From contig KI547164.1 in assembly GCA_000497835.1 (NCBI GenBank), positions 872,093 to 936,092 of the forward strand: a stretch of 64,000 nt of DNA, in the 5' to 3' direction. This document shows, one piece after another, positions 8,523-17,440 of the stretch. Position numbers and translations under genes: made by a program. The notes beneath the pieces are model-generated. The model worked only from the letters and a program-made list of their open reading frames with translations. It was not told where the DNA came from and did not search any database. The DNA comes from a gamma proteobacterium L18 (lineage in GTDB: Bacteria > Pseudomonadota > Gammaproteobacteria > Pseudomonadales > Pseudomonadaceae). Position 1 is the first letter of the stretch. Every line of letters starts with the position of its first letter.

Positions 8523-9290
8523 TCAATCGAAGCGATAAATATCCATCCCCAATGCCCCCAGCGTCCAGCCCGCATGGGCCAGCCCAAAGGTATTCCCCGC
8601 TCCGCGCGCAAAATACAGCGGCAACAAATGCTCATCGCTGGGGTGGTTTTTCGCCGCAAACGGCGCCTGCTGGCGGTAATCAAACAACGCCTGCTGATCA
8701 TCGGCCTGCAGCTTCTCAAGCATCCAGTCACGGAACGCCTGTGCCCACGGGGTGGCGTGTTCAGGCCCGGCGTGCCAGTCCAGCTCGCGCAGGTTATGGG
8801 TAATGCTGCCCGAGCCAATCAGCAGAATGCCTTCCTCGCGCAGCCCCGCCAGTGCCTCGCCTACCCGATGCTGCAGTTGCGGGCCCAGGCGGCTGGGCAG
8901 GGATACCTGCACCACCGGGATATCGGCCGCCGGGTACATCAGCGACAGCGGCACCCAGGCGCCATGGTCGAACGGCCGTTGCGGGTCCAGGTGCGCGGGC
9001 AGGCCGGCATCGGTCAGGCGCTGGGCAATCTCTGCCGCCAAGGCGGGGTCGCCGGGTGCCGGGTATTGCACGGCAAACAATGCAGCGGGGAAGCCGCCGA
9101 AATCATGCCAGGTTTCCGGGGCAGGGCTGCTGGCCACCAGCAGCTCGCGGCTTTCCCAGTGCGCCGAGACCAGCACGATGGCCTTGGGGCGCGGCAGTTC
9201 GGCCGCAAGCCTGGCCAGCGCCGGGCCGCTGGCGCCGGGCTCCAGGGCGAGCATGGGCGAACCGTGGGAGATGAACAGGCTAGGCAGCAT
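8523..9290 (-). CDS. LigB-family extradiol dioxygenase (YgiD / DOPA dioxygenase type)
   Basis: A 255-residue protein of the class III extradiol dioxygenase (LigB) family. Metal-ligand histidines are visible in FISHGSP (near residue 9), VSAHWES, FDHGAWVPLS and GSGSITHNL. Relatives such as E. coli YgiD cleave DOPA to a betalamic acid precursor; the real substrate here is unknown. The start MLPSLFISHG is used; 47 extra upstream codons are unsupported. It is divergent from tpm across about 100 bp of AT-rich DNA. Confidence 0.85.
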   Translation of the reverse strand: MLPSLFISHGSPMLALEPGASGPALARLAAELPRPKAIVLVSAHWESRELLVASSPAPETWHDFGGFPAALFAVQYPAPGDPALAAEIAQRLTDAGLPAHLDPQRPFDHGAWVPLSLMYPAADIPVVQVSLPSRLGPQLQHRVGEALAGLREEGILLIGSGSITHNLRELDWHAGPEHATPWAQAFRDWMLEKLQADDQQALFDYRQQAPFAAKNHPSDEHLLPLYFARGAGNTFGLAHAGWTLGALGMDIYRFD

Positions 9291-9393
9291 GATTGAGGTC
9301 CTGAGCGTTAAGATGGGATTATCTTCGGCCACTGATTGATCTAAATCTAATATAAGTTTTAGTGCCATTTGATCGATATTTTCGGGAGTTTCC

Positions 9394-10041
9394 ATGCAGG
9401 CGGATTTTTGGCAGGAGCGCTGGCAGCGCAATCAGATCGGGTTTCATCAGGCGGTGGTCAACCCTTATCTGCAGCGTCATTGGCCGGTGCTGCCGCCGGG
9501 CAGTCGGGTGTTGGTGCCGTTGTGCGGCAAGAGCCTGGACCTGGTGTGGCTGGCGGGGCAGGGGGCGCGGGTATTGGGCGTCGAGTTGGCGCCTCAGGCG
9601 GTGGAGGCATTCTTTGCCGAACAGGGCTTGCAGCCTGCGGTTGTTCGCCGTGGCGCTTTCGACTGTTACTCGGCGGGCGCGCTGGAGGTGTGGTGCGGTG
9701 ACTTTTTCGCGCTGACGGCTGACGACGTCGCAGACTGCACGGCGCTGTATGACCGTGCGGCGATGATCGCTTTGCCGCCCGACATGCGCCAGCGTTATGT
9801 GCGCCATCTCACGGCCATCCTGCCAGCCGGTTGCGTCGGTTTGCTGGTGACCCTGGATTACGATCAGAGCGTGCTCGCCGGCCCACCGTTTTCGGTGCCG
9901 GATGAAGAGGTAAGGGCGTTGTGGAGTGGGGGATGGCAGGTCGATCAGGTGGAGTGTCGAGACATTCTCGACGAAGGCGGCAAGTTCGTCAGCGCCGGCG
10001 CCCAGCGCCTGGACGAGCGCGCCTATCGGCTGAAACTGTAA
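9394..10041 (+). CDS. tpm: Thiopurine S-methyltransferase
   Basis: A 215-residue SAM-dependent methyltransferase of the bacterial Tpm family. The N-terminus [19 protein letters not shown] and the SAM-binding [16 protein letters not shown] (about residues 39-54) are diagnostic. Bacterial Tpm methylates thiopurines and takes part in tellurite and selenite resistance by forming volatile methylated species. Length matches the family (about 215-218). It is followed by a short perfect palindrome and the convergent htpX gene. Confidence 0.93.
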   Translation: MQADFWQERWQRNQIGFHQAVVNPYLQRHWPVLPPGSRVLVPLCGKSLDLVWLAGQGARVLGVELAPQAVEAFFAEQGLQPAVVRRGAFDCYSAGALEVWCGDFFALTADDVADCTALYDRAAMIALPPDMRQRYVRHLTAILPAGCVGLLVTLDYDQSVLAGPPFSVPDEEVRALWSGGWQVDQVECRDILDEGGKFVSAGAQRLDERAYRLKL

Positions 10042-10053
10042 TTGCGAAGATGA

Positions 10054-10075
10054 GGGAGCTGGCAAGCCAGCTCCC
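10054..10075. repeat. Short palindrome related to REP family D
   Basis: A perfect inverted repeat, gggagctggc-aa-gccagctccc, sits between the convergent tpm and htpX stops. It is a minimal version of the larger element at 11150-11213. It may help end both transcripts, although no T-run follows. Confidence 0.75.
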
Positions 10076-10082
10076 ACATGAT

Positions 10083-10970
10083 TCAACCGCGGCGGCGCAG
10101 GGCTTCGATGCGGTCTTCCAGCGGCGGGTGGCTCATCAGCAGGCCGGCCAGGCCATGCTTCAGGCCGCCGTTGATGCCGAAGGCGGTCAGGGTGTCGGGC
10201 ATGTGCACCGGCACGCCTTGCTCGGAGCGCAGGCGTTGCAGGGCGCCAATCATGGCGCCGGTACCGGCCAGGCGGGCACCGGCTTCGTCGGCCCGGAACT
10301 CGCGCTTGCGCGAAAACCACATGACGATGATGCTGGCCAGGATGCCCAGCACCAGTTCGGCTACGATGGTTGCGATGTAATACGCGATGCCCTGGCCTTC
10401 TTCATTCTTGAAGATGACCTTGTCGACGAAGTTGCCGATGATGCGCGCAAAGAACATCACGAAGGTGTTCACCACGCCCTGCACCAGCGCCAAGGTGACC
10501 ATATCGCCGTTGGCCACGTGACCGATTTCGTGGGCCAGTACCGCTTTCACTTCGTCGGGCGAGAAGCGCTCCAGCAGGCCCTGGCTGACCGCCACCAGGG
10601 CATCGTTCTTGTTCCAGCCGGTGGCGAAGGCGTTGGCCTCGTAAGCCGGGAAGATACCCACCTCGGGCATCTTGATGCCGGCTTCGCGGGACAGTTGTTC
10701 AACGGTCGCCATCAGCCACTGTTCGTGACGGGTGCGGGGTTGGCTGATGATTTGCGTGCTGGTGCTCATCTTCGCCATCCATTTGGAGATGAACAGCGAG
10801 AACAGCGAGCCGGCAAAGCCGAATACCGCGCAGAAGACCAGCAACTGCTGGAGGTTCAGATCCACGCCGTTGGCCGCCATGAACCCGTTGAAGCCGAAAA
10901 GGCTCAGGGTGATGCTGGCAATCAGCACGACCGCAAGGTTGGTGGCAAGGAACAGCAAGATGCGCATCAT
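10083..10970 (-). CDS. htpX: HtpX membrane zinc metalloprotease
   Basis: A 295-residue inner-membrane protease that degrades damaged membrane proteins together with FtsH. Two N-terminal membrane segments (about 4-26 and 42-62) precede the zinc motif HEIGH at residues 147-151. Two more hydrophobic segments follow, and downstream FRADEAGA supplies the third ligand. Length fits the M48B family. A sigma-70-type promoter is seen at 11015-11043. Confidence 0.95.
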   Translation of the reverse strand: MMRILLFLATNLAVVLIASITLSLFGFNGFMAANGVDLNLQQLLVFCAVFGFAGSLFSLFISKWMAKMSTSTQIISQPRTRHEQWLMATVEQLSREAGIKMPEVGIFPAYEANAFATGWNKNDALVAVSQGLLERFSPDEVKAVLAHEIGHVANGDMVTLALVQGVVNTFVMFFARIIGNFVDKVIFKNEEGQGIAYYIATIVAELVLGILASIIVMWFSRKREFRADEAGARLAGTGAMIGALQRLRSEQGVPVHMPDTLTAFGINGGLKHGLAGLLMSHPPLEDRIEALRRRG

Positions 10971-11014
10971 GGTTGTTACGTACTCCTGACGGAAGAAAAT
11001 GTCGCGATGCTCGG

Positions 11015-11043
11015 TATATAAGGTGCGAGCACTGCCGATTCAA
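11015..11043 (-). promoter_or_regulatory. htpX promoter
   Basis: Read on the minus strand, TTGAAT (11038-11043) and TATATA (11015-11020) are separated by exactly 17 bp, about 45 bp upstream of the htpX start codon. Confidence 0.65.
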
Positions 11044-11149
11044 CAGGGCGACTATTTCAAAAAGTGTCACAACCATGATTCTAGACAGCAGGTCGCTACC
11101 GCCGTGGGGTGGCGGGATCAGTGGTTGCGAGAAGATGTGTTACCAGATT

Positions 11150-11213
11150 TGTGGGAGCTGGCTTGCCAGCGAGCTTTTGGGGCAAAAAGCTCGCTGGCAA
11201 GCCAGCTCCCACA
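11150..11213. repeat. REP palindrome, family D
   Basis: A 64-bp near-perfect hairpin: tgtgggagctggcttgcca... pairs with ...gccagctcccaca around a small loop ggggc. The stem is about 28 bp. It lies between the htpX promoter and the end of alaA. Confidence 0.9.
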
Positions 11214-11223
11214 GGGCAGTGGA

Positions 11224-12435
11224 TTACTGCTTGTAGTTCTTCAGGAAGCCGCCGATGCGGCCGATGGCCTGTTCCAGGTCATCCACCCGCGGCAGGGTCA
11301 CGACGCGGAAGTGGTCCGGGTGCGGCCAGTTGAACGCGGTGCCTTGCACCACCAGCAGTTTTTCCGACAGCAGCAGGTCCAGCACGAACTTCTCGTCGTT
11401 GTGGATCTTGCAGACCTTGGGGTCGATGCGCGGGAAGGCATACAGCGCGCCCATGGGTTTCACGCAGCTGACGCCGGGGATGTCGTTGAGCAACTCCCAG
11501 GTGCGGTTGCGCTGTTCCAGCAGGCGGCCGTTGGGCAATACCAGGTCGTTGATGCTCTGGTAGCCACCCAGTGCGGTCTGGATGGCGTGCTGGCTCGGCA
11601 CGTTGGCGCACAGGCGCATGTTGGCCAGGATGTCGATGCCTTCGATGTAGCTCTGGGCATTGTGCTTGGGCCCGGAGATGGCGATCCAGCCGGAACGGAA
11701 GCCCGCCACGCGGTACGACTTGGACAGGCCGTTGAAGGTCAGGCACAGCAGGTCGGGGGCCAGGGAGGCGGTGCACACGTGTACGGCGTCATCGTAGAGG
11801 ATCTTGTCGTAGATCTCGTCGGAGAACACCACCAGGTTGTGCTGGCGGGCGATTTCCAGCATGCCCTGCAGCACTTCCTTGGAATACACGGCGCCGGTCG
11901 GGTTGTTCGGGTTGATGATCACCATGGCCTTGGTGTTGGGGGTGATCTTGGCCTTGATGTCGTCCAGGTCAGGCCACCAGTTGGCCTGCTCGTCGCACAG
12001 GTAATGCACGGCGTGGCCGCCGGCCAGGCTCACCGAGGCGGTCCACAGCGGGTAGTCGGGTGCCGGTACCAGCACTTCGTCACCGTTGTTGAGCAGGGCC
12101 TGCAGGGCCATCACGATCAGCTCGGACACACCGTTGCCCAGGTAGATGTCCTCGATGCCGACGCCTTCCACCTGCTTTTGCTGGTAGTACTGCATCACGG
12201 CCTTGCGGGCGCTGAACAGGCCCTTGGAGTCGCTGTAGCCTTGGGCTGTGGGCAGGTTGCGGATCACGTCCTGGAGGATTTCCTCCGGCGCCTCGAAGCC
12301 AAAGGGGGCCGGGTTGCCGATATTCAGCTTGAGGATGCGATGGCCTTCCTCTTCCAGGCGTTTGGCGTGCTTGAGCACCGGCCCGCGAATGTCATAGCAG
12401 ACGTTGGCGAGCTTGTTCGATTTGCTGACCTGCAT
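11224..12435 (-). CDS. alaA: Glutamate-pyruvate (alanine) aminotransferase AlaA
   Basis: A 403-residue class I/II aminotransferase closest to E. coli AlaA (YfbQ), which makes alanine from pyruvate and glutamate. The PLP lysine is Lys239 in FNGLSKSYRVAGFRSGW; INPNNPTGAVYS and the FSDEIYDKILYD segment bind the cofactor. The start MQVSKSNKLANVCYDIRG is the family N-terminus; the 38-codon upstream extension overlaps the divergent msrB promoter region. Confidence 0.9.
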   Translation of the reverse strand: MQVSKSNKLANVCYDIRGPVLKHAKRLEEEGHRILKLNIGNPAPFGFEAPEEILQDVIRNLPTAQGYSDSKGLFSARKAVMQYYQQKQVEGVGIEDIYLGNGVSELIVMALQALLNNGDEVLVPAPDYPLWTASVSLAGGHAVHYLCDEQANWWPDLDDIKAKITPNTKAMVIINPNNPTGAVYSKEVLQGMLEIARQHNLVVFSDEIYDKILYDDAVHVCTASLAPDLLCLTFNGLSKSYRVAGFRSGWIAISGPKHNAQSYIEGIDILANMRLCANVPSQHAIQTALGGYQSINDLVLPNGRLLEQRNRTWELLNDIPGVSCVKPMGALYAFPRIDPKVCKIHNDEKFVLDLLLSEKLLVVQGTAFNWPHPDHFRVVTLPRVDDLEQAIGRIGGFLKNYKQ

Positions 12436-12602
12436 GATGGAATCCCAAGGAAAAAAAGTGCCGCGAGATGGCGCGGTGAAAATGAAATTGAATGCGCCTG
12501 GCGTGGGTGACAGACTGGGGTCTGAACAAGGCGCAATCATACGTGCCACCCGATCCCCGGAAAAGGGACAGATCGGGGTTTTTCAGCTGCCGAGGTAACC
12601 CG

Positions 12603-12998
12603 ATGACCAAGTTCACCAAGACTGAAGAAGAATGGAAGGCGATGCTCGACCCCGAGCAGTACAACGTCTGCCGCCTCAAGGCCACTGAGCGGCCCTTCAC
12701 GGGCAAGTACAACAGCACCAAGACTGACGGTGTGTACCATTGCGTGTGCTGTAATGCCGCACTGTTCGATTCGACCACCAAGTTCGATTCCGGTTGCGGT
12801 TGGCCCAGCTTTTACGCGCCGATCGAAGACAGCGCCATGATCGAGATCCGTGACACCAGCCACGGCATGATTCGCACCGAGGTGACCTGCGCCCAGTGCG
12901 ACGCCCACCTGGGCCATGTGTTCCCGGACGGCCCGCCGCCGACGGGGCTGCGCTACTGCATCAACTCGGTGTGCCTGGACCTGGTGCCGCGCGGCTAA
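12603..12998 (+). CDS. msrB: Peptide methionine-R-sulfoxide reductase
   Basis: A 131-residue MsrB that reduces methionine-R-sulfoxide in proteins with thioredoxin. Catalytic Cys119 is in LRYCINSV. Two zinc CXXC pairs are at Cys47/Cys50 and Cys96/Cys99, and Cys65 in SGCGWPSF is a possible resolving cysteine. The ribosome site is gaggtaaccc before ATG. It lies next to glutathione peroxidase but is separated from it by a REP pair, so it is probably transcribed alone. Confidence 0.95.
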   Translation: MTKFTKTEEEWKAMLDPEQYNVCRLKATERPFTGKYNSTKTDGVYHCVCCNAALFDSTTKFDSGCGWPSFYAPIEDSAMIEIRDTSHGMIRTEVTCAQCDAHLGHVFPDGPPPTGLRYCINSVCLDLVPRG

Positions 12999-13009
12999 TC
13001 GAATCCGCT

Positions 13010-13100
13010 CTGTGGGACCGGGCGAAGCTCGGGAAGGTCGCGCTGCGGTGTGTCAGGTGGTGCGCGGTGGCCTTTTCCCGAGCTTCGCCCGGTCCCACAG
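13010..13100. repeat. REP palindrome pair, family C
   Basis: Two inverted copies, ctgtgggaccgggcgaagct... and ...agcttcgcccggtcccacag, are separated by about 45 bp. It fills the gap between msrB and the gpx promoter. Confidence 0.9.
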
Positions 13101-13125
13101 GGAGGGTAGGGTTTGTGTTTTTGGA

Positions 13126-13154
13126 TTGTGTGCAATTCAATTGCACGCTATGGT
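13126..13154 (+). promoter_or_regulatory. gpx-ospR promoter with OspR-type operator in the spacer
   Basis: TTGTGT (13126-13131) and TATGGT (13149-13154) are 17 bp apart. A perfect palindrome gtgcaattcaattgcac (13130-13146, 8-bp arms around one base) fills the spacer. The arrangement fits the AATT-centred operators of thiol-sensing MarR regulators such as OhrR and OspR, so the second gene of the operon probably represses its own promoter. Confidence 0.7.
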
Positions 13155-13180
13155 TGTGCTTCACCCACGGAGGACCTGCC

Positions 13181-13666
13181 ATGAGCGACGCCTTGCTGAA
13201 TATCCCTTGCACCACCATTACCGGCCAGCAGAAGACCCTGGCCGACTTCAATGGCAAGGCCATTCTGGTGGTCAATACCGCCAGCAAGTGCGGGTTCACG
13301 CCACAGTACAAGGGCCTGGAGCAGTTGTGGCAGGACTACAAGGATCAGGGGCTGGTGGTGCTGGGGTTCCCCTGCAACCAGTTCGGCCATCAGGAACCAG
13401 GCAACGAGGGCGAGATTTCGCAGTTCTGCGAGCTCAATTTTGGCGTGACCTTCCCGCTGTTCAAGAAGATCGACGTCAACGGTGGCGATGCTCATCCGCT
13501 GTTCGTGCAACTGAAAAAGCGTGCGCCGGGTCTGTTGGGCTCCCAGGGCATCAAGTGGAACTTCACCAAGTTCCTGATCGGCAAGGACGGCAAGCTGGTC
13601 AAGCGCTTCGGCCCCACCACCAAGCCTGCGGCCCTGGACGGCGAGATCAAAGCGTTGCTCAAATGA
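13181..13666 (+). CDS. gpx: Glutathione peroxidase (thiol peroxidase type)
   Basis: A 161-residue glutathione peroxidase family enzyme that reduces hydroperoxides. The peroxidatic Cys37 is in NTASKCGFTPQY, and the tetrad partners appear in GFPCNQFGHQEPG and KWNFTKFLI. A cysteine replaces selenocysteine, as usual in bacteria, so thioredoxin may be the true reductant. Its stop overlaps the start of the regulator gene (ATGA), showing translational coupling. Confidence 0.93.
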   Translation: MSDALLNIPCTTITGQQKTLADFNGKAILVVNTASKCGFTPQYKGLEQLWQDYKDQGLVVLGFPCNQFGHQEPGNEGEISQFCELNFGVTFPLFKKIDVNGGDAHPLFVQLKKRAPGLLGSQGIKWNFTKFLIGKDGKLVKRFGPTTKPAALDGEIKALLK

Positions 13667-14109
13667 CCGGCCTGCTGCTGGATGACCAGCTGTGTTTCAA
13701 ACTGTATGCCGCCTCGCGGGCAGTCACCCGTGGCTACAAGCCGATGCTGGATGAATTGGGCCTGACCTACCCGCAGTACCTGGCCATGCTGGTGCTGTGG
13801 GAATGGCAGGCCACCGCGCCCGAACAGCCCACCGTCAAGGCCTTGGGCGAGCGGCTGATGCTGGATTCCGGCACCCTGACACCCTTGCTCAAACGCATTG
13901 AGCAGTTGGGCCTGGTCGTGCGGCGCCGGGCCGTGCATGACGAACGCGAAGTGCACCTGAGTCTCAGCCCGCAGGGCCTGGCGTTGCGCGACCAGGCGGC
14001 GGTGTTGCGCGAGCGGTTGATCTGCGCCAGCGGGCTGGACCTCAATCAGTTGCAACCCCTGCAACAAGGCCTGGAGCATCTGCTGGCGCAGCTCACGGCA
14101 CGAGCGTGA
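13663..14109 (+). CDS. ospR: OspR-like MarR oxidative stress regulator
   Basis: A 148-residue MarR regulator of the OhrR/OspR branch, with Cys11 in LLLDDQLCFKLYA as the likely sensing thiol and Cys121 as a possible partner. By position after gpx and before the SagS-type kinase it matches P. aeruginosa OspR (PA2825), which represses the gpx gene and affects pigment and quorum-sensing output. It overlaps gpx by 4 bp. Its stop codon lies 17 bp inside the convergent sagS gene. Confidence 0.85.
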   Translation: MTGLLLDDQLCFKLYAASRAVTRGYKPMLDELGLTYPQYLAMLVLWEWQATAPEQPTVKALGERLMLDSGTLTPLLKRIEQLGLVVRRRAVHDEREVHLSLSPQGLALRDQAAVLRERLICASGLDLNQLQPLQQGLEHLLAQLTARA

Positions 14110-16414
14110 CCGGTATCCAGTGATCGATGAGCGTGATCAGTTCTTCGCGGCGGAAGGGCTTGGCCAGGTAGTCGCTCATGCCCGCCGCCCTGCAGCGCTC
14201 GCGCTCCTCGGGCATGGCGTTGGCGGTCAGGGCGACGATCGGTAGCTGGGGCCAGCGGCCACTCTGGCGGATGCGGCGGCTGGCTTCGTAGCCGTCCATG
14301 ACCGGCATGTTGCAGTCCATCAGCACCAAGTCGTATTCCTTGTCCTCCAGTGCCGCCAATGCCTCGCCGCCATGCGCCGCCACCGTCACCTCGCACCCCA
14401 GTTTGCCCAGCATGCCCTTGGCTACCAACTGGTTGACCGGGTTGTCTTCCACCAGCAGTATCCGCGCCCGGCGTTGCGGTGACTCGCCGCGTTCCAGGGC
14501 CTGGTGCAGGTTGGGCTCGTCCCCCATCAGGGTGCGCCGCAGTGTCTGGTAAAGGGCGTTGCGCGCCAGGGGGCGGGCTTGCTGCTGAAGTGGGCTGAGG
14601 GCGGTAGCCTGTTCGGTGGGCAGGAAGTTGCCGTAGGCGGTCACCAGCAGGATCGGTGCGCTAATCGTGGGGCGCAGGCCGAACAGGCAATCCAGGCAAT
14701 CGGTAATCAACAAGTCTGGGTTGAGGCCCTCCAACGGCGCATCGGTGCTCAAGCGTTGATAGTCGAGGCCCCAGGTGGGCAGCAGGTTTTCCAGCAGTTC
14801 AGCCAGGCCGCTGCTGGCGGGGCTGATGGCAATGACCTTGCCCTTGAGTGGCGGCGGGGCGATGGCCGGGGTGTGGGTGAGCAGTGGCAGGTCGGCGCTG
14901 AAGCGGCTGCCAAAACCGGCCTCGGAGCTGATGCTCAGGCGGCCCTGCATGGCTTCGCACAAATTGTTGGTCAGGGCCAGGCCCAGGCCGGTACCGCCGT
15001 ACTGGCGGGTGATGCCCGCGCCGGCCTGGGTGAACGGCTGGAAAATCTTGACCTGGGCTTCCTGGGCAATACCGATGCCGGTGTCGCACACCTCGATGCT
15101 GACGCCGCCGGGGTAGGTGCTCAGGCGCACGTCCACGCGGCCGAAACGGGTGAATTTGAGGGCGTTGGACAGCAGATTGCTGACGATCTGACGCACGCGG
15201 GTCGGGTCGCCCAGCACCATGGAGGGAAATGTCGGGGCAATCAGGCAGGCCAGTTCCACGCTGGGTGCAGCGTTTTGCGACAGCAGGTTGGCGGTGTCTT
15301 CCACCAGGGCGCCGAGGTCGAACGGGATCCGCTCAAGCTCCAACTGGCCGGCGTCGAACTTCGACAGGTCAAGGATATCGTTCAGCAGTTCCACCAGCAC
15401 TTTGCCCGAGTCGTGGGCAATGGACAGTTGCTGGCGCTGTTCGGCGTTCAGCGGGCTGTCCAGCGACAGCGCGATCATGCCCAGCAGGCCATTGAGGGGG
15501 GTACGGATTTCGTGGCTCATGTTGGCCAGGAAGGCCGCGCGGGCCTGGGCCATGTCCAGGGCGGTGCGCCGGGCATTTTCCAATTCTTCGTTGGACAGGC
15601 TGAGGCGGATGTTGCTGGCCTTGAGTTCGGTGGTGCGGGCCGAAACGATGTTCTCCAGTTCGGCCAGGTATTCGGTCAGGCGGTTTTCGGCAGCGCGACG
15701 CTGCTGGATCTCAGTGCTCATGCTGACGAATTGTTGGTTGGCAGCACGCACCAGCACGCCGATCTCGTCATGTTCGTGGCCTGGCGGGTATTCCAGCTTG
15801 GTCGGCTTGCCGGCATGGGGGTTGGAATTGCTCAAGGCGCTGATCACGCGCACCAGCGGCTGGGTCAGCATGGTGTAGAACAGCGCCAGCATGATCCCGG
15901 CCAACAGCAGGCTGCGCAGGAAGCCTGAAAACAGGGTGATTTCGGCACGCTTCAGAAAGCGCATGCCGAAGGCGAAGGTGTCCACGTCCAGATGCAGGGT
16001 GCCCAGGCGTTCGCTGGGCATGTGGCTGAGCAGCAGTGGATCGTCATAGGTGCGCCGCTCGCCGAACAGAAAATCGCTGACTACCCGATAGCGGCTTTCG
16101 GTGCGCGGCCGGCTTACGTCGGCCAGCACGGTGTTATTGTTGTCGGACAGGCGTGCGCCGACGATGGATTCGGAGTGCAGCAGGCCTGCCGTCAGTTCCT
16201 TGGCCAGCTCGCTGTCAATGTTGTAGGCGATACGTGAAGCCGGGTTGTGGCTGATTTCCAGCAACGAGACCATCTCGCGGTTGATGGCCTGGTCGACGTT
16301 GGCATAATCGATGCCGATCTGCACAATGCTCAGCAATGTCCCGATAATGAACCCGACCACGACTGTCAGTCGAGCCTGCTTGTATGACAGTCGATGGGTA
16401 AACTTTATATCCAT
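14093..16414 (-). CDS. sagS: SagS-like hybrid sensor histidine kinase
   Basis: A 773-residue hybrid kinase. Two membrane segments (about 16-36 and 163-183) bracket a roughly 125-residue periplasmic sensor region. A HAMP-like linker and coiled coil (about 185-285) follow, then the HisKA domain with His301 in NMSHEIRTPLNG, the ATPase (DTGIGI near 444, GTGLGL near 475), a degenerate receiver (about 525-625) and a C-terminal receiver with Asp700 in LVLMDCNMPVMDG. Synteny with ospR and gpx points to P. aeruginosa SagS (PA2824), which acts through the HptB/Gac network in the switch to biofilm growth. A 326-codon upstream extension overlaps the next gene and is rejected. Confidence 0.87.
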   Translation of the reverse strand: MDIKFTHRLSYKQARLTVVVGFIIGTLLSIVQIGIDYANVDQAINREMVSLLEISHNPASRIAYNIDSELAKELTAGLLHSESIVGARLSDNNNTVLADVSRPRTESRYRVVSDFLFGERRTYDDPLLLSHMPSERLGTLHLDVDTFAFGMRFLKRAEITLFSGFLRSLLLAGIMLALFYTMLTQPLVRVISALSNSNPHAGKPTKLEYPPGHEHDEIGVLVRAANQQFVSMSTEIQQRRAAENRLTEYLAELENIVSARTTELKASNIRLSLSNEELENARRTALDMAQARAAFLANMSHEIRTPLNGLLGMIALSLDSPLNAEQRQQLSIAHDSGKVLVELLNDILDLSKFDAGQLELERIPFDLGALVEDTANLLSQNAAPSVELACLIAPTFPSMVLGDPTRVRQIVSNLLSNALKFTRFGRVDVRLSTYPGGVSIEVCDTGIGIAQEAQVKIFQPFTQAGAGITRQYGGTGLGLALTNNLCEAMQGRLSISSEAGFGSRFSADLPLLTHTPAIAPPPLKGKVIAISPASSGLAELLENLLPTWGLDYQRLSTDAPLEGLNPDLLITDCLDCLFGLRPTISAPILLVTAYGNFLPTEQATALSPLQQQARPLARNALYQTLRRTLMGDEPNLHQALERGESPQRRARILLVEDNPVNQLVAKGMLGKLGCEVTVAAHGGEALAALEDKEYDLVLMDCNMPVMDGYEASRRIRQSGRWPQLPIVALTANAMPEERERCRAAGMSDYLAKPFRREELITLIDHWIPVTLVP

Positions 16415-16549
16415 ATAGTCCGGGCCGGTGTTCCATTTGGTGCGCGCTGGGCAAGCATAGCCGATGTCATGCGCTGTTCGATGAGCGCGTGTCACTATAT
16501 CGACAGCGCGCAGGCGCCTTTTACTTTGAAATGGCTTGAAGGAGAAGAG

Positions 16550-17440
16550 ATGGACGCGCGATTGGACGCTTTTCTGCAGCGTGCCGAGTCGGTGCTGGCG
16601 CGGCTGGAGCCGCTGCTGCCGGCCGTTCGCCCGCAGGTCGACTGGTCGCAGAGCCTGGCGGCGCGGTGGCAGCGCGACGGTCGCAGTGGGTATCTGATGC
16701 CGTTGCAGGTCAGTCTCGACACGCGGCTCACCGACTTGATCGGCGTGGATCGCCAGCGCGACCAGTTGGGCGCCAACACGCGCCAGTTTCTTCAGGGACT
16801 GCCCGCCAACCACGCGTTGCTGTGGGGTTCGCGTGGGACGGGCAAGTCGTCGCTGGTGAGGGCGCTGCTGGCCGAGCATGCGGGGCAGGGGCTGCGCCTG
16901 ATCGAAATCGAGCGCGACCATCTGGCGGACCTGCCGCGGGTGGTCGAGCAGTTGGTCGCATTGCCCCAGCGTTTCGTGCTGTTTTGTGACGACTTGTCGT
17001 TCGAGGCGGGCGAGGGCGATTACCGTATTCTCAAGAGTGTGCTGGATGGCTCGCTGGAGTCGGCGCCGGACAACGTGTTGTTGTACGCCACCTCCAATCG
17101 CCGGCACCTGGTGCCGGAAAACCAGAGCGATAACGCCCACTGGCAGAATGTGGAGGGCGAAATCCACCCCAGCGAGGCAGTGGAAGACAAGATCGCCCTG
17201 TCGGACCGCTTTGGCCTGTGGCTGTCGTTCTACCCGTTCAATCAGGAGCATTTTCTCGACGTGGTCGAGCACTGGATTGGCCAATTCGCCAGCCAGGCCG
17301 GCCTTGTCTGGCAGCGTACCGAGGAGCTGGACATCCTCGCCGCTCGCTGGGCCACCGGCCGCGGTAACCGCAATGGCCGGTGTGCCTACCAATTTGCCCG
17401 TTACTGGGTGGGTCTCAAATTACTGGAGCAACCGCAATGA
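16550..17440 (+). CDS. P-loop ATPase (DUF815 / AAA-like)
   Basis: A 296-residue ATP-binding protein of the DUF815 type. Walker A is GSRGTGKS (residues 93-100), Walker B is RFVLFCDDLSF, and the sensor-like LLYATSNRRHLVPE follows. The start MDARLDAFLQ is chosen because aaggagaag lies just upstream; the longer reading has no such site. The family is AAA-like but its substrate is unknown. It diverges from sagS and overlaps the next gene by 4 bp. Confidence 0.8.
   Translation: MDARLDAFLQRAESVLARLEPLLPAVRPQVDWSQSLAARWQRDGRSGYLMPLQVSLDTRLTDLIGVDRQRDQLGANTRQFLQGLPANHALLWGSRGTGKSSLVRALLAEHAGQGLRLIEIERDHLADLPRVVEQLVALPQRFVLFCDDLSFEAGEGDYRILKSVLDGSLESAPDNVLLYATSNRRHLVPENQSDNAHWQNVEGEIHPSEAVEDKIALSDRFGLWLSFYPFNQEHFLDVVEHWIGQFASQAGLVWQRTEELDILAARWATGRGNRNGRCAYQFARYWVGLKLLEQPQ

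Noticed and set aside
11038..11062. A possible sigma-32 promoter for htpX (tttttgaaa on the minus strand)
   Set aside because: No matching CCCCAT-type -10 lies at the needed distance, whereas a TTGAAT-17-TATATA promoter is present just downstream.
16415..17392. A 326-codon N-terminal extension of the SagS-like kinase
   Set aside because: It runs antisense through the ATPase gene, has no family similarity, and the kinase N-terminus with its first membrane segment begins at 16414.
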